The position numbers and the translations under genes were made by a program. A DNA stretch of 64,000 nucleotides. Origin: Meridianimaribacter flavus. Its GTDB lineage: Bacteria; Bacteroidota; Bacteroidia; Flavobacteriales; Flavobacteriaceae. The notes beneath the pieces were generated by a model, which saw only the letters and a program-made list of their open reading frames with translations, made no database searches and was not told the DNA's origin. Positions 8,750 through 17,931 of the stretch are shown piece by piece; position 1 is the stretch's first letter; each line of letters opens with the position of its first letter. The stretch lies in contig NZ_SOQZ01000002.1 of assembly GCF_004366715.1 (NCBI RefSeq), positions 186,001 through 250,000 on the forward strand, in the 5' to 3' direction.

Positions 8750-10651
8750 ATGTGTGGAATTAATGGTATAATTCTTAAAAATAAAACTGATGATTCATTT
8801 GTTAAGCAACAACTTTCTGTAATGAATCATTTAATAATACATCGTGGCCCTGATGCTGAAGGTGTTTTCACCAATAATTCTAAAAACTACACAATTGGAA
8901 TGGCAATGCGAAGGCTTTCCATTATTGATTTAAACACAGGCAATCAACCTATGTTTTCTAAAGATAAAAACATAGCCATTGTATTTAATGGTGAAATCTA
9001 TAACTTTAAAACACTTCGTAATGAATTAGAATTAAAAGGAACAACATTCAAAACCACTAGCGACACCGAAGTTATTTTAAAACTTTATGAAACATATGGT
9101 GCTGATTGCTTTAGCAAACTAGATGGTATGTTTGGTTTCAGTATATATGATTACACCAAAAACAAAGTTTTTATAGCTAGAGACTTTTTTGGTGAAAAAC
9201 CACTCTATTACACCAATACATCTAATCAATTTTTTTGGGCTTCAGAGCTTAAATCTATTATTAATATCATACCTAATAAGCCTGAAATATCAAAAGCAGG
9301 GTTAAACTTATTTTTTAGATTAACTTATATACCTGCCCCATACACTATTTATGACGGTATTCATAAATTAGAACCCAACAGTTACATAGAGTACGATTTA
9401 AAAACTTTTAGTTTCACTATTAAAACCATTCATCAAAACCATAACCATAAAACATCTACGTTATCATTTGATGATGCAAAAAAATTAGTAAAGGATATGG
9501 TTTGTAAAAGTGTAGAAACACGTTCAATATCAGATGTACCACTTGGTACATTTTTATCTGGTGGTGTAGATTCTTCAGTTATTTCCTTTTGCCTTTCAAA
9601 AATTAGCAATACTAAAATAGACACCTTTTCAATAGGTTTTGAAAAAGCGTCATATGATGAAACCGACAAATCAAGAATAGTAGCTAAGATTATCAACAGC
9701 AACCATCATGAGTTCATTATCGATGAAACTGATTTAAAAAACAATATTAGCGAAATTGTTTTAAACTTTGACGAACCATTTGCTGATTCATCCGCATTAC
9801 CTACATACTTGGTTGCAAATAAAACTAAATCACATGTAAAAGTAGCATTAACTGGTGATGGCGGAGACGAGGTTTTTGGAGGCTACAACAAGTACTATAT
9901 AGGAAGAATCAACAATAAATACACAGGCTTAATGCCTAAATTTGCTCATAAAACAATAAATAAATACTCTTCAATGGCACTTAATCGAAAAGACGATAAT
10001 AGAGGTTTTAAATACAAGTTAAACAAAATGTTAAATGTTATTGATTATAGTGGAGATTTTTATTGGAATATGATTTCATTGGGGCTTAATGAAAATGACA
10101 TAGGTTCTCTACTAAACCCAAAATACCAAGATTTAACTATTTTTAATTATTATAAGAATAAAACAAACATATCAACCCCAAAAACACTAAGTGATTTTAG
10201 GGTGATTGATAAACACATTAGCCTCGAAGGAGACATGCTAGTTAAAGTTGATAGAACAAGTATGCTTAATTCTTTAGAATGTAGATCCCCTTTTTTAAAC
10301 AAAAATTTATTTGATTTTACAATGAATTTACCTGAAGATTATCTACTTAATAAATGGAGCAAAAAACATATTTTAAAGGCTGCTTTTAAAGAAGACTTTC
10401 CAGAAAATTTCTTAGAAAAATCCAAACAAGGCTTTGGTGTTCCCATTGGAGATTGGCTTAGAAAAGGGATGAAAAAAGAACTTGAAAGCTATATAGAACC
10501 TAGCTTTCTGAAACAACAAGATATATTCAATGTACAGCAAACTATTTCATTAATACAAAATCATTTAACAGGAAAAAGAGATAACACTTTCAAAGTTTGG
10601 GCTTTCTTTTGTTTTCAAAAATGGTATAGATACAACATTTTGAATAATTAA
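8750..10651 (+). CDS. asnB: Asparagine synthase-like glutamine amidotransferase
   Basis: A 633-residue class II glutamine amidotransferase/asparagine synthase. The catalytic Cys2 is present (MCGING), followed by HRGPDAEG and FNGEIYN of the glutaminase domain. The ATP-pyrophosphatase loop SGGVDSS is at about residues 268-274, and GDGGDEVFGGY further on. Inside a polysaccharide locus such proteins usually amidate a uronic acid (WbpS-like) rather than make free asparagine; that is an inference from context. It is 5 bases after the glycosyltransferase and is followed by a 151-base gap. Confidence 0.87.
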   Translation: MCGINGIILKNKTDDSFVKQQLSVMNHLIIHRGPDAEGVFTNNSKNYTIGMAMRRLSIIDLNTGNQPMFSKDKNIAIVFNGEIYNFKTLRNELELKGTTFKTTSDTEVILKLYETYGADCFSKLDGMFGFSIYDYTKNKVFIARDFFGEKPLYYTNTSNQFFWASELKSIINIIPNKPEISKAGLNLFFRLTYIPAPYTIYDGIHKLEPNSYIEYDLKTFSFTIKTIHQNHNHKTSTLSFDDAKKLVKDMVCKSVETRSISDVPLGTFLSGGVDSSVISFCLSKISNTKIDTFSIGFEKASYDETDKSRIVAKIINSNHHEFIIDETDLKNNISEIVLNFDEPFADSSALPTYLVANKTKSHVKVALTGDGGDEVFGGYNKYYIGRINNKYTGLMPKFAHKTINKYSSMALNRKDDNRGFKYKLNKMLNVIDYSGDFYWNMISLGLNENDIGSLLNPKYQDLTIFNYYKNKTNISTPKTLSDFRVIDKHISLEGDMLVKVDRTSMLNSLECRSPFLNKNLFDFTMNLPEDYLLNKWSKKHILKAAFKEDFPENFLEKSKQGFGVPIGDWLRKGMKKELESYIEPSFLKQQDIFNVQQTISLIQNHLTGKRDNTFKVWAFFCFQKWYRYNILNN

Positions 10652-10802
10652 GATAACTAATTAGTTTTCAAAAGCAATAAAAAACACTTAACCATTTCAA
10701 TATCTTACAATTACTTAATAATAACCTATTATAAAAAAGTAAGAATAAAATTATTTATTTAAACAAACAAATTCTTAATTTTAAGAAAAAATTTCGTTAA
10801 TC

Positions 10803-11678
10803 ATGCCTAAAGATTTATTAAATAGAATACAAAGTTACGTTGATAATCCATTAAAGGAAATTGAATCAATTGAAAAGATAAGTCATGATGATTTTTACAA
10901 AAATTATTTAAAAAAAAACAAACCTGTTGTTATAACTGATATGGTTAAGGATTGGGATGCAAGTAATAAATGGAGTTTAGATTTCTTTAAAAAAATTGGA
11001 GCTAACAAAGACACTTACATGGCTAAAGGAAATAATTTCCAAAAAGATGCTCGTTGGGAACATGGTAAGTTTGTGGATTTTATTGAACAAATTGAAAAAT
11101 CGAAAGAAACAGGAGAACGCGTTAAATATCTAATGGACATTCCTATTTTAAAACTATTCCCTGAACTAAAACAAGATATAGATTTTTCATTGGTGTCAAA
11201 TCATACTGTTAGAGATTACAATGCTATATGGATTGGACCTAAAGGAACAATTACTGGTTGGCATAATGATAGATTAGCAAATAACATTTTAGCGCAAATA
11301 AAAGGTCAAAAAGTCGTTTTTCTTGTCAGCCCTAAAGAAAGTAAGTTTATGTATAGAAACAAACGATATGAACCTGGGTCTGAGTTAAGTTCAATTGACA
11401 TGGAAGATTTCGATTCAAATAAATTTTCTCTTTTTCAAAAAAATGCAACTGTTCAATATGTTGTTCTTAGTGAAAAACAAATGCTGTTTGTACCCAAAAG
11501 GTGGTGGCACTGTGTATATGGAACTGAAGTATCAATAAGCACAAATAATTTTGGGTTTTCGTTTGTAGATAATATAAGAATGAAAACTAATGAATTTATA
11601 AAACGAAAATTATACCATTTAGGACTATTTGGAAAAGACCATGTAAGAACATACCAAAAATTAAAAAAATCTAATTAA
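10803..11678 (+). CDS. JmjC/cupin_8-type Fe(II)/2-oxoglutarate oxygenase
   Basis: A 291-residue protein of the cupin_8/JmjC hydroxylase fold. It begins with the typical KKNKPVVITDMVKDW entry strand. The iron site is complete: H154 and D156 in GWHNDR, and H236 in PKRWWHCVYG, with K167 a possible 2-oxoglutarate ligand. Relatives hydroxylate protein side chains or small molecules. Here it stands between an amidotransferase and a glycosyltransferase in a glycan locus, so a glycan substituent or an acyl/amino-acyl precursor is a plausible substrate. The substrate cannot be read from sequence. A 151-base A+T-rich spacer precedes it. Confidence 0.75.
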   Translation: MPKDLLNRIQSYVDNPLKEIESIEKISHDDFYKNYLKKNKPVVITDMVKDWDASNKWSLDFFKKIGANKDTYMAKGNNFQKDARWEHGKFVDFIEQIEKSKETGERVKYLMDIPILKLFPELKQDIDFSLVSNHTVRDYNAIWIGPKGTITGWHNDRLANNILAQIKGQKVVFLVSPKESKFMYRNKRYEPGSELSSIDMEDFDSNKFSLFQKNATVQYVVLSEKQMLFVPKRWWHCVYGTEVSISTNNFGFSFVDNIRMKTNEFIKRKLYHLGLFGKDHVRTYQKLKKSN

Positions 11679-11709
11679 TACCTTTAGTCATAAACATGAA
11701 CCAGCACCA

Positions 11710-12861
11710 TTGAAAAAACTTATAAGAATTACAACTATACCTGGAGCAATAGGCACACTTCTCAAGGGGCAATTAAACTTCATGAGTAAGCATTATGACG
11801 TTATAGCTGTATCAAGTAGTGACAATGGTAAACTTAAGGAAGTTTCTAAAAAAGAAGGCATTCAAGCATACCCAATAGAGTTAACCAGAAAAATTACACC
11901 TTTTAAAGATTTAATTGCGACTTACCACCTTTACCGATTGTTTAGACGAGAAAAACCATTTATTGTTCACACACATACTCCAAAAGCTGGTATAACCGGT
12001 ATGCTTGCTGCCAAATTAGCCAAAGTACCACATCGTTTGCACACTGTAGCTGGATTGCCATTATTAGAAAGTAAAGGCTTAAAAAGAAAATTATTAGATA
12101 TTGTTGAAAAAACAACCTACAAATGCTCCACTTTAGTATTACCTAACTCTTTTGGGTTAAAACAAATTATTATTGATTTGAAATTCACAAATCAATCTAA
12201 ATTAAAGGTTATAGGTAATGGAAGCTCTAATGGCATTAATGTTGAGCACTTCAATCCTGAGACAATATCTGAATCACAAAAAGAAAAACTAAAACTGGAA
12301 CTCGGTATTCAACCAAATGATTTTATTTTCATTTTTGTTGGTCGTATTGTGGGCGATAAAGGAATTAATGAACTTGTTAGCGCTTTTGATTCGATACAAA
12401 CAAAAAACAAAGTGTGTAAGTTGTTACTAGTGGGTCCAAAAGAAGAACATTTAGATCCAATATCTTCTGTATCAGAATCTCGTATTAAAGAAAATATAAA
12501 CATTTTAGATGTTGGTATGCAAAAAGACATAAGACCATTTCTAGCCATTTCCAATACTCTTGTATTTCCTAGCTATAGAGAGGGCTTGCCAAATGTAGTA
12601 TTACAAGCTAGCGCAATGGAATTACCTTGTATAGTTACAAACATAAATGGCTGCAATGAGATAATAAAAGATGGTCTAAATGGATTAATAATTACTCCAA
12701 AAGACACTAAATCACTAAAAAGCGCTATGACATTTTGTTTAAATAACCCTCAAAAATTAAAAGAAATGTCTCGTGCATCTAGAAATATAATAATAGATTT
12801 ATATAGTCAAGATATTGTTTGGAAAGAACTACTATCTCTTTATAAAACACTGGAAAAATGA
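11710..12861 (+). CDS. Glycosyltransferase, GT4 family (PglA/CapM-like)
   Basis: A 383-residue GT4 enzyme beginning at TTG 11710. It shows HTHTPKAGITGMLAAKLA in the N-terminal domain, a pattern shared with PglA-type transferases that act next after the initiating sugar, then FVGRIVGDKGINELV, and FPSYREGLPNVVLQASAMEL in the donor site. The gene overlaps the phosphoglycosyltransferase by 4 bases, and PglA- and PglC-type enzymes commonly sit side by side. It probably adds the second sugar onto the 4-amino-sugar-phosphate lipid. Confidence 0.83.
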   Translation: MKKLIRITTIPGAIGTLLKGQLNFMSKHYDVIAVSSSDNGKLKEVSKKEGIQAYPIELTRKITPFKDLIATYHLYRLFRREKPFIVHTHTPKAGITGMLAAKLAKVPHRLHTVAGLPLLESKGLKRKLLDIVEKTTYKCSTLVLPNSFGLKQIIIDLKFTNQSKLKVIGNGSSNGINVEHFNPETISESQKEKLKLELGIQPNDFIFIFVGRIVGDKGINELVSAFDSIQTKNKVCKLLLVGPKEEHLDPISSVSESRIKENINILDVGMQKDIRPFLAISNTLVFPSYREGLPNVVLQASAMELPCIVTNINGCNEIIKDGLNGLIITPKDTKSLKSAMTFCLNNPQKLKEMSRASRNIIIDLYSQDIVWKELLSLYKTLEK

Positions 12862-13475
12862 AGATATATCAACATTTTTTCAAACCATTACTCGACAAGC
12901 TAAGCGCTATACTTGGGTTAATAGTTATATTTCCTATTTTCATATTAACAACTCTACTATTAGCTATAGCTAATAAAGGTAAGCCCTTTTTCATTCAAGA
13001 ACGTGGTGGAAAAAACAAAACCGTTTTTAAGATAATAAAGTTTAAAACCATGAACGACAAAAAGGATGCAAATGGAAATTTACTTCCAGATAAGCAAAGA
13101 CTAACGAAAATTGGAAACTTTGTTAGAAACACTTCTTTAGACGAAATACCGCAACTAATAAACATAATAAAAGGTGACATGAGCCTTATTGGTCCAAGAC
13201 CTATGCTTGCTGAATACCTATCAATTTACAATGACCATCAAATACAACGTTTAAATGTAAAACCAGGAATAACAGGTTGGGCGCAAATAAATGGTAGAAA
13301 CAACTTAACATTTAATAAAAAATTTGACTTAGATATTTGGTATATAAACAACCTAAGTTTTAAGCTAGATATTAAAATACTTTTTTTAACTTTGATTAAG
13401 ATTTTCAGCACGTTAGATGTAAATCAGGATGGTAATTTAGAAGTAACTGCCGAAAAATTTAATGGTAAAAACTAA
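12858..13475 (+). CDS. Initiating phosphoglycosyltransferase, PglC-like
   Basis: A 205-residue monotopic sugar transferase (Bac_transf family). One N-terminal hydrophobic re-entrant helix (LSAILGLIVIFPIFILTTLL) is followed by FIQERGGKNKTVFKIIKFKT, the catalytic Asp-Glu pair in TSLDEIPQL, then GDMSLIGPRP and PGITGWAQINGRN. It lacks the extra membrane segments of WbaP/WcaJ, so it belongs to the small PglC class that loads an N-acetylated bacillosamine-type sugar phosphate onto undecaprenyl phosphate. PglE- and PglF-like genes 4-8 kb downstream could supply that donor. Confidence 0.88.
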   Translation: MKIYQHFFKPLLDKLSAILGLIVIFPIFILTTLLLAIANKGKPFFIQERGGKNKTVFKIIKFKTMNDKKDANGNLLPDKQRLTKIGNFVRNTSLDEIPQLINIIKGDMSLIGPRPMLAEYLSIYNDHQIQRLNVKPGITGWAQINGRNNLTFNKKFDLDIWYINNLSFKLDIKILFLTLIKIFSTLDVNQDGNLEVTAEKFNGKN

Positions 13476-13479
13476 AGAT

Positions 13480-14256
13480 ATGAATTTCTACAACAATCTA
13501 AACTTACGCACTAACGACCCAGTTGAAAGTGCTGAAATGATAAAAGAAGCTCTAAAAAATACAAAAGTACTTAAAGTTACTCCTGAGTGGTATTTAGGTG
13601 ATTTGCGTCTTTTCTACGATAAGCTTGTAGATTATTTAGGTCCTGTAGTAAATGGTGGTGAAGATTTTACAAAAGGAGGCGTTTTAACTGGTGAACGTTG
13701 GTTAGAAATTAGATATGATGACGACATTCCTGATCTTGCTGCATACAGGCACAGTAAAAATGCGCAGCCTTTACATACTGATGAGTCTTACCTAACAAAT
13801 CCTGCTGATATAATGCTATTTTACTGCGTAAATAAAGCACCTGCTGGTGGAGCCACAACTTTTATTGATGGACAAGTTCTTGTAGATTATATGAAAAAAA
13901 ATGCGCCAATTATGTTGGATGACTTAACATCAAAATCTATATGCTACAGAAAAGCAGATGAATCACGAACCGAGAAAATTATAGACATTCAAGACAATGG
14001 TAATATTACCTTAAACTTTAATTACTATTGTATTGACCCAAATGAAACCGAAGAAAATAAAAAGCTTAATAAAGAGTTTTTTACATTTTTACAAGAATAC
14101 ATAGCACACTCACATTTAGTAGAAAGGGTATATCTTAATCCTGGAGAATCTGTTTTATGGTGGGACCAATATGTATTACATGGTCGTACATCTTATGATG
14201 CAAAAAAAACCAACGATCGCTATATCTGGAAAACCGGCTTTAAGTGGGTAGGATAA
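13480..14256 (+). CDS. TauD/TfdA-type Fe(II)/2-oxoglutarate dioxygenase
   Basis: A 258-residue protein if ATG 13480 is used; ATG 13462 adds six residues but overlaps the upstream gene by 14 bases. The facial triad is visible: H99 and D101 in PLHTDESY, and H234 in YVLHGRTSY. R247 in NDRYIWKTG should bind 2-oxoglutarate. APAGGATTFIDG is a typical TauD-family segment. Relatives oxidise taurine, gamma-butyrobetaine, amino acids or secondary-metabolite intermediates. Its place between the phosphoglycosyltransferase and a redox-fold gene is unusual and suggests tailoring of a sugar or acyl group. Confidence 0.78.
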   Translation: MNFYNNLNLRTNDPVESAEMIKEALKNTKVLKVTPEWYLGDLRLFYDKLVDYLGPVVNGGEDFTKGGVLTGERWLEIRYDDDIPDLAAYRHSKNAQPLHTDESYLTNPADIMLFYCVNKAPAGGATTFIDGQVLVDYMKKNAPIMLDDLTSKSICYRKADESRTEKIIDIQDNGNITLNFNYYCIDPNETEENKKLNKEFFTFLQEYIAHSHLVERVYLNPGESVLWWDQYVLHGRTSYDAKKTNDRYIWKTGFKWVG

Positions 14257-15002
14257 TGAATACTTTAAATCTAGGGAAAATCACTTTAGGAACAATGCGT
14301 TTCTTTGATAAAAACCTAAGTATCAAGGAAACAGTGAAACTTATTGAAGAGAGTTTTAATTTAGGCATTAATACTCACCATTCTTCATTTGAATATAATT
14401 CTTATTATTTATACGCAAACGCCTTAAATAAAAGCAGTTGCAAACCTCATATTAAACACATTGTTAAATTATCTTCTCCTCATTTTGGAGAGTCAAAATT
14501 TTCAGCTGAAAAGCTAGAAAAACTTATTGATAATGAGTTGAAACATTTAAAAGTCGACTGTATTGATGTTTTGCAATGGCTAGTAAGATCAGAACCTATT
14601 AATGACAACGACAGACTATCAGTTCTACTCCATCAAAAAGAAACCATAGAGGCAAGTTTATCAAGCTTAAAAGAAAAAGGCAAAATCAAACACGTGTTTG
14701 CTTTCCCCTACTCTGTAAACTTTGCACATGAGGTCATAAAACTAAAATCTGTTGATGGAATTATTTCTTATCTCAATAAATCTGAAACTGATTATTCCCA
14801 CTTTGCAAATTCAGTATCTTTTATAGCCATAAGACCATTTTTTGCAGGAAAACTTTTTAATGATTCTTCTAACTCCTCTGAAAGCATAATTAGTGATTGT
14901 TTAGATTATGTGTATAAACACAAAAGCGTAAAAACCTCTATAATAAGCATAAACACTATACAACAACTAAGTCAGTATAAAAACTATTTAAAAAAGTCTT
15001 AA
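14256..15002 (+). CDS. Aldo/keto reductase-fold protein lacking usual catalytic residues
   Basis: A 248-residue TIM-barrel protein of the aldo/keto reductase superfamily: LGKITLGTMRF opening, INTHHSSFEY where active members have a DTAxxYG motif, HIVKLSSP keeping the Lys strand, and IDVLQWLVRS where active members have the DLYxxH motif. By this alignment by eye the catalytic Asp and His are replaced, while Lys and possibly Tyr remain. The preferred start is ATG 14256, overlapping the previous stop as TAATG; ATG 14244 is also in frame. It may have another chemistry or a structural role with its oxygenase neighbour. Confidence 0.68.
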   Translation: MNTLNLGKITLGTMRFFDKNLSIKETVKLIEESFNLGINTHHSSFEYNSYYLYANALNKSSCKPHIKHIVKLSSPHFGESKFSAEKLEKLIDNELKHLKVDCIDVLQWLVRSEPINDNDRLSVLLHQKETIEASLSSLKEKGKIKHVFAFPYSVNFAHEVIKLKSVDGIISYLNKSETDYSHFANSVSFIAIRPFFAGKLFNDSSNSSESIISDCLDYVYKHKSVKTSIISINTIQQLSQYKNYLKKS

Positions 15003-15015
15003 TCGATTTTAGAAA

Positions 15016-16029
15016 ATGATAAAAGAAATAACTTCAAAGCAAGAATGGGATAATGTTCTCAGTAAAGTTGATACTTACGACTTTTATCACACTTATGACT
15101 ATCATACAATATCCAAACAAGAAGATGAAAAATGTGTACTCTTACAATTTGAAAAAGACAATTACCTAATAGCCATACCTTTAATTATAAGACCAATTAA
15201 AGGGACTGATTATTTCGATATCACTTCTGTTTACGGTTATTCTGGTCCTGTTTCTAAAAACATATCTTACAATTTTAACAACACACAATTTATAACTGAA
15301 TTTAAAGAATACCTCTTTAATAAAAAGATTGTTTCTGTATTCAGTAGATTAAACCCATTTATCAGTCATCAAAAAGACATTTTAAAAAATTTAGGTGACT
15401 GTGAAGACTTAAGTTCTGTTGTGTTTATCGATCTCACTAATGATATTGAAGTACAGCGTCAAGGATATCAGCGTAGAATCAAATCACACATCAATAAATC
15501 TAGGCGATTGTGCACTATTAAAAAAGCTCAAACACAAGAAGAAATTGAAGCATTTATTGACATTTATTATGAAAACATGAATCGTGTAGATGCCGAAGAC
15601 TCTTATTATTTTGATAAAGATTATTTCTTCAATTTTCTAAAATGTAATGATTTTGAAACTGACTTGTTATTAGCTATTGATAATGAAACCAATCAATACA
15701 TATCAGGTGTAATGTTTGTTAAAACAAACCAAATTGTGCAATATCACTTATCAGGAACTAAAACAGATTTCCTCAATATTATGCCTGTAAAAATGCTGAT
15801 TGACGAAATGAGAATATTAGCTACAAATGAAGACTGCAAATACCTTAACCTTGGTGGTGGTCTTGGCAGTAAAGAAGACTCGTTATTACGCTTTAAGAAA
15901 TCCTTTTCTAAAGAACTAGAAACATTTAGTCTATGGAAATATATTGTTGATGTTGATGTTTACAAAAAATTATTATCTAAAAACGAAGCAACAAACTCCA
16001 ATTACTTTCCTGCTTACCGATCAAGTTAA
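15016..16029 (+). CDS. FemAB/GNAT-fold acyltransferase
   Basis: A 337-residue protein with the double-GNAT pattern of FemAB/CelD-like (Acetyltransf_6) proteins. The first half contains DYHTISKQEDEKCVLLQFEK; the second half RIKSHINKSRRL, then NETNQYISGVMFVKTN and the terminal NLGGGLGSKEDSLLRFKKSF block, characteristic of the family. Members transfer amino-acyl or acyl groups to amines in cell-envelope precursors or glycans. Its presence beside a 4-amino-sugar pathway suggests N-acylation of an amino sugar. The last 9 bases overlap the convergent gene on the - strand. Confidence 0.72.
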   Translation: MIKEITSKQEWDNVLSKVDTYDFYHTYDYHTISKQEDEKCVLLQFEKDNYLIAIPLIIRPIKGTDYFDITSVYGYSGPVSKNISYNFNNTQFITEFKEYLFNKKIVSVFSRLNPFISHQKDILKNLGDCEDLSSVVFIDLTNDIEVQRQGYQRRIKSHINKSRRLCTIKKAQTQEEIEAFIDIYYENMNRVDAEDSYYFDKDYFFNFLKCNDFETDLLLAIDNETNQYISGVMFVKTNQIVQYHLSGTKTDFLNIMPVKMLIDEMRILATNEDCKYLNLGGGLGSKEDSLLRFKKSFSKELETFSLWKYIVDVDVYKKLLSKNEATNSNYFPAYRSS

Positions 16030-17259
16030 AATTGTTATTTTTTTAACGTTATCTGTACCTTTTATTATGTATTCATTCTCAGAAATATTTTTGTATATCA
16101 ATACTTTTGAGATGTGTTGTGGATTAGCGAACAAAAAAGCACAAACAAATTTCTTTAAGAAAAAATAGTCATCATCATTAATATCTACTAAAACATAAGA
16201 GTCATTTGGTTCAAAAAAATTTAAATCAACAGCAGTGAATTTGGTGTTAGATTTGACACTATTTCCTTCAAACAGAAAAAGTACTTTCCTGTAAAACATG
16301 CTAAAATTTTTATTACGCAAAAACAATTTTAATTTGAAAAAATATTCAATAGCTTTTGTTAAAAGACGTGACTTAATAGAGTTTTTATCATAAAGTATAT
16401 GATAGTTAAACTCATATTTCATATTGCTCCATTTTTGCTTATAATCAAAACTCCCTTTTGAAAAGTCAGAAATAACATAATTATTCTCAAAGCACCACTC
16501 CAATAGTTTAATTATAGATGTTTTACCAATACTAAATTTATAATAATCAGGATCAAAAACAGTAATCGTTTCAAACAATATGTTTTCTGACAAAAAATTC
16601 AATGTTATACCAATAGGAGTATCTCTATCAGATATAATCAACATTAATGCTTTTTTCTCTTGTATCATTTCATAAACCAAATCCTTATAAAAGCCCCATT
16701 CCCTAGTGTTCAATATATGTAGGTTAATTCCTTTTTCATTATATCGAAGTGAAAGCAGTTTATAAAACTCATTAAAAATCTTTTCATATTCACTCTCATC
16801 AATTGACTTGTAAACAAATCTATAGTCAATGTCGAAACTTTCTTCTAATTTTCTAATGTTTGATCTAAATTCCCTCCTATTTTTTGAATTAAATTGTGCT
16901 TTAATATATTCTTCATAGGTAGTGTAATTTGAAATATCCATTAGGTACCCAAAGTATTGAAACACTTTTTTAAGCCTTAATGTTGATTTCTCGTAATTCT
17001 TAAGTTCAGGAATACTAAAGTATTTAGGCACATCGTAAATTAAAATTGTTTTGCCTTTATAATCATTGGCACTTTCATCTATTTCATAACCAACCCCTTT
17101 TGTTAAGTTTTTACCCACATTAATATACAATGGCAATAAACTATGTTTAACAAACTTAACTCCATCCAAAAAAGCAAATGAAACATCCGGCTTTTTTTTA
17201 TTAAAATGCTTAGACCAAATTCTTGAGTAAGTAGATGATGTAAATGGATTACTTTTCAT
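16021..17259 (-). CDS. FemAB-like GNAT acyltransferase on the opposite strand
   Basis: A 412-residue protein with a FemAB/BioF2-like GNAT core: FNSKNRREFRSNIRKLEE near residue 125, ALMLIISDRDTPIGITLNFL in the middle, and the terminal ISDFSKGSFDYKQKWSN pattern, where family members carry a FxxGxxxYKxxW motif. It is the only - strand gene in the polysaccharide locus and overlaps the convergent FemAB-type gene by 9 bases. It has its own candidate promoter (TATATTTG on the - strand at 17358-17365). A second acyltransferase next to the first suggests two different N- or O-acylations. Confidence 0.7.
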   Translation of the reverse strand: MKSNPFTSSTYSRIWSKHFNKKKPDVSFAFLDGVKFVKHSLLPLYINVGKNLTKGVGYEIDESANDYKGKTILIYDVPKYFSIPELKNYEKSTLRLKKVFQYFGYLMDISNYTTYEEYIKAQFNSKNRREFRSNIRKLEESFDIDYRFVYKSIDESEYEKIFNEFYKLLSLRYNEKGINLHILNTREWGFYKDLVYEMIQEKKALMLIISDRDTPIGITLNFLSENILFETITVFDPDYYKFSIGKTSIIKLLEWCFENNYVISDFSKGSFDYKQKWSNMKYEFNYHILYDKNSIKSRLLTKAIEYFFKLKLFLRNKNFSMFYRKVLFLFEGNSVKSNTKFTAVDLNFFEPNDSYVLVDINDDDYFFLKKFVCAFLFANPQHISKVLIYKNISENEYIIKGTDNVKKITILT

Positions 17260-17925
17260 TAAACAACTTAGAAAGGATTAGATAATCATTCTAGAAAACT
17301 ATGGTTTTACAATCTACCACAGTATAAAATTTATAAAAACTCATTAAATGATTGGTTCAAATATAGTATATTCGTTTGTATTATAATGGATTTAATTATG
17401 TATGAGCTTTTGAAGAATATATCAAAAAAAATAAAACCTGTTTTCAATTTATAATCCATAATCTGGATGTTATAGTTTTTGGCCACGATGTAGATTTGCT
17501 TAAGAGGCTTGCTAAATAAAAAATCATTAGGAATCTATCAAAGAAGCCTTTAAAATTTCTAGAATTACCACCAAAGATAGAAGACGTATCTTAATATGAT
17601 TCTTTTCTGTAAATATATTTACCTGATAATAATTTTAGTCTCATAAAAGAAAGTGTTTTACTAATACTAAGCTTAAAAAAACTACAATTTTGGGAGGAAA
17701 TCTATTACAGAATTGACTAATGAAATAGTAAAAACAATAAATAGTTTATAGATCTTAAAAATATCAACGTAAAAAACTGTTTTTTATCGTGTTTATTTGT
17801 ATTCAGGATATTTATTAGTTGATATTTATATTTAGTTAACTTTAAAAAATTTCATCCAAATACTGTTACTGTTCCAAATCCCTAGGTTTAAACAAAATTG
17901 ATAGCATTCAAACACACTTAACGTT
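17260..17925. other. 666-base A+T-rich gap inside the polysaccharide locus
   Basis: No intact gene is visible here. It separates the - strand acyltransferase from the + strand aminotransferase and so must hold the promoters of both. One candidate - strand promoter is marked at 17358-17365. One frame (17457-17717) reads with three stops and could be decayed coding sequence, but A+T-rich DNA gives such stretches by chance. No tRNA fold, insertion-sequence ends or tandem repeats were seen. Confidence 0.5.
17358..17365 (-). promoter_or_regulatory. Candidate -7 promoter element for the - strand acyltransferase
   Basis: On the - strand this reads TATATTTG, a perfect match to the flavobacterial TAnnTTTG element, about 98 bases before the start codon at 17259. 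No clear -33 TTG was found at the usual distance. Confidence 0.4.
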
Positions 17926-17931
17926 TTGATT

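Noticed and set aside
15944-16168. 74-residue + strand frame across the end of the FemAB-type gene
   Set aside because: It overlaps two well-supported convergent genes in another frame and has no recognisable start context.
17457-17717. One-frame run with three stops in the long gap, possibly a decayed gene
   Set aside because: Three stops in 87 codons is fewer than expected by chance in such A+T-rich DNA, but not decisive, and no family resemblance could be recognised. Kept only as part of the gap entry.
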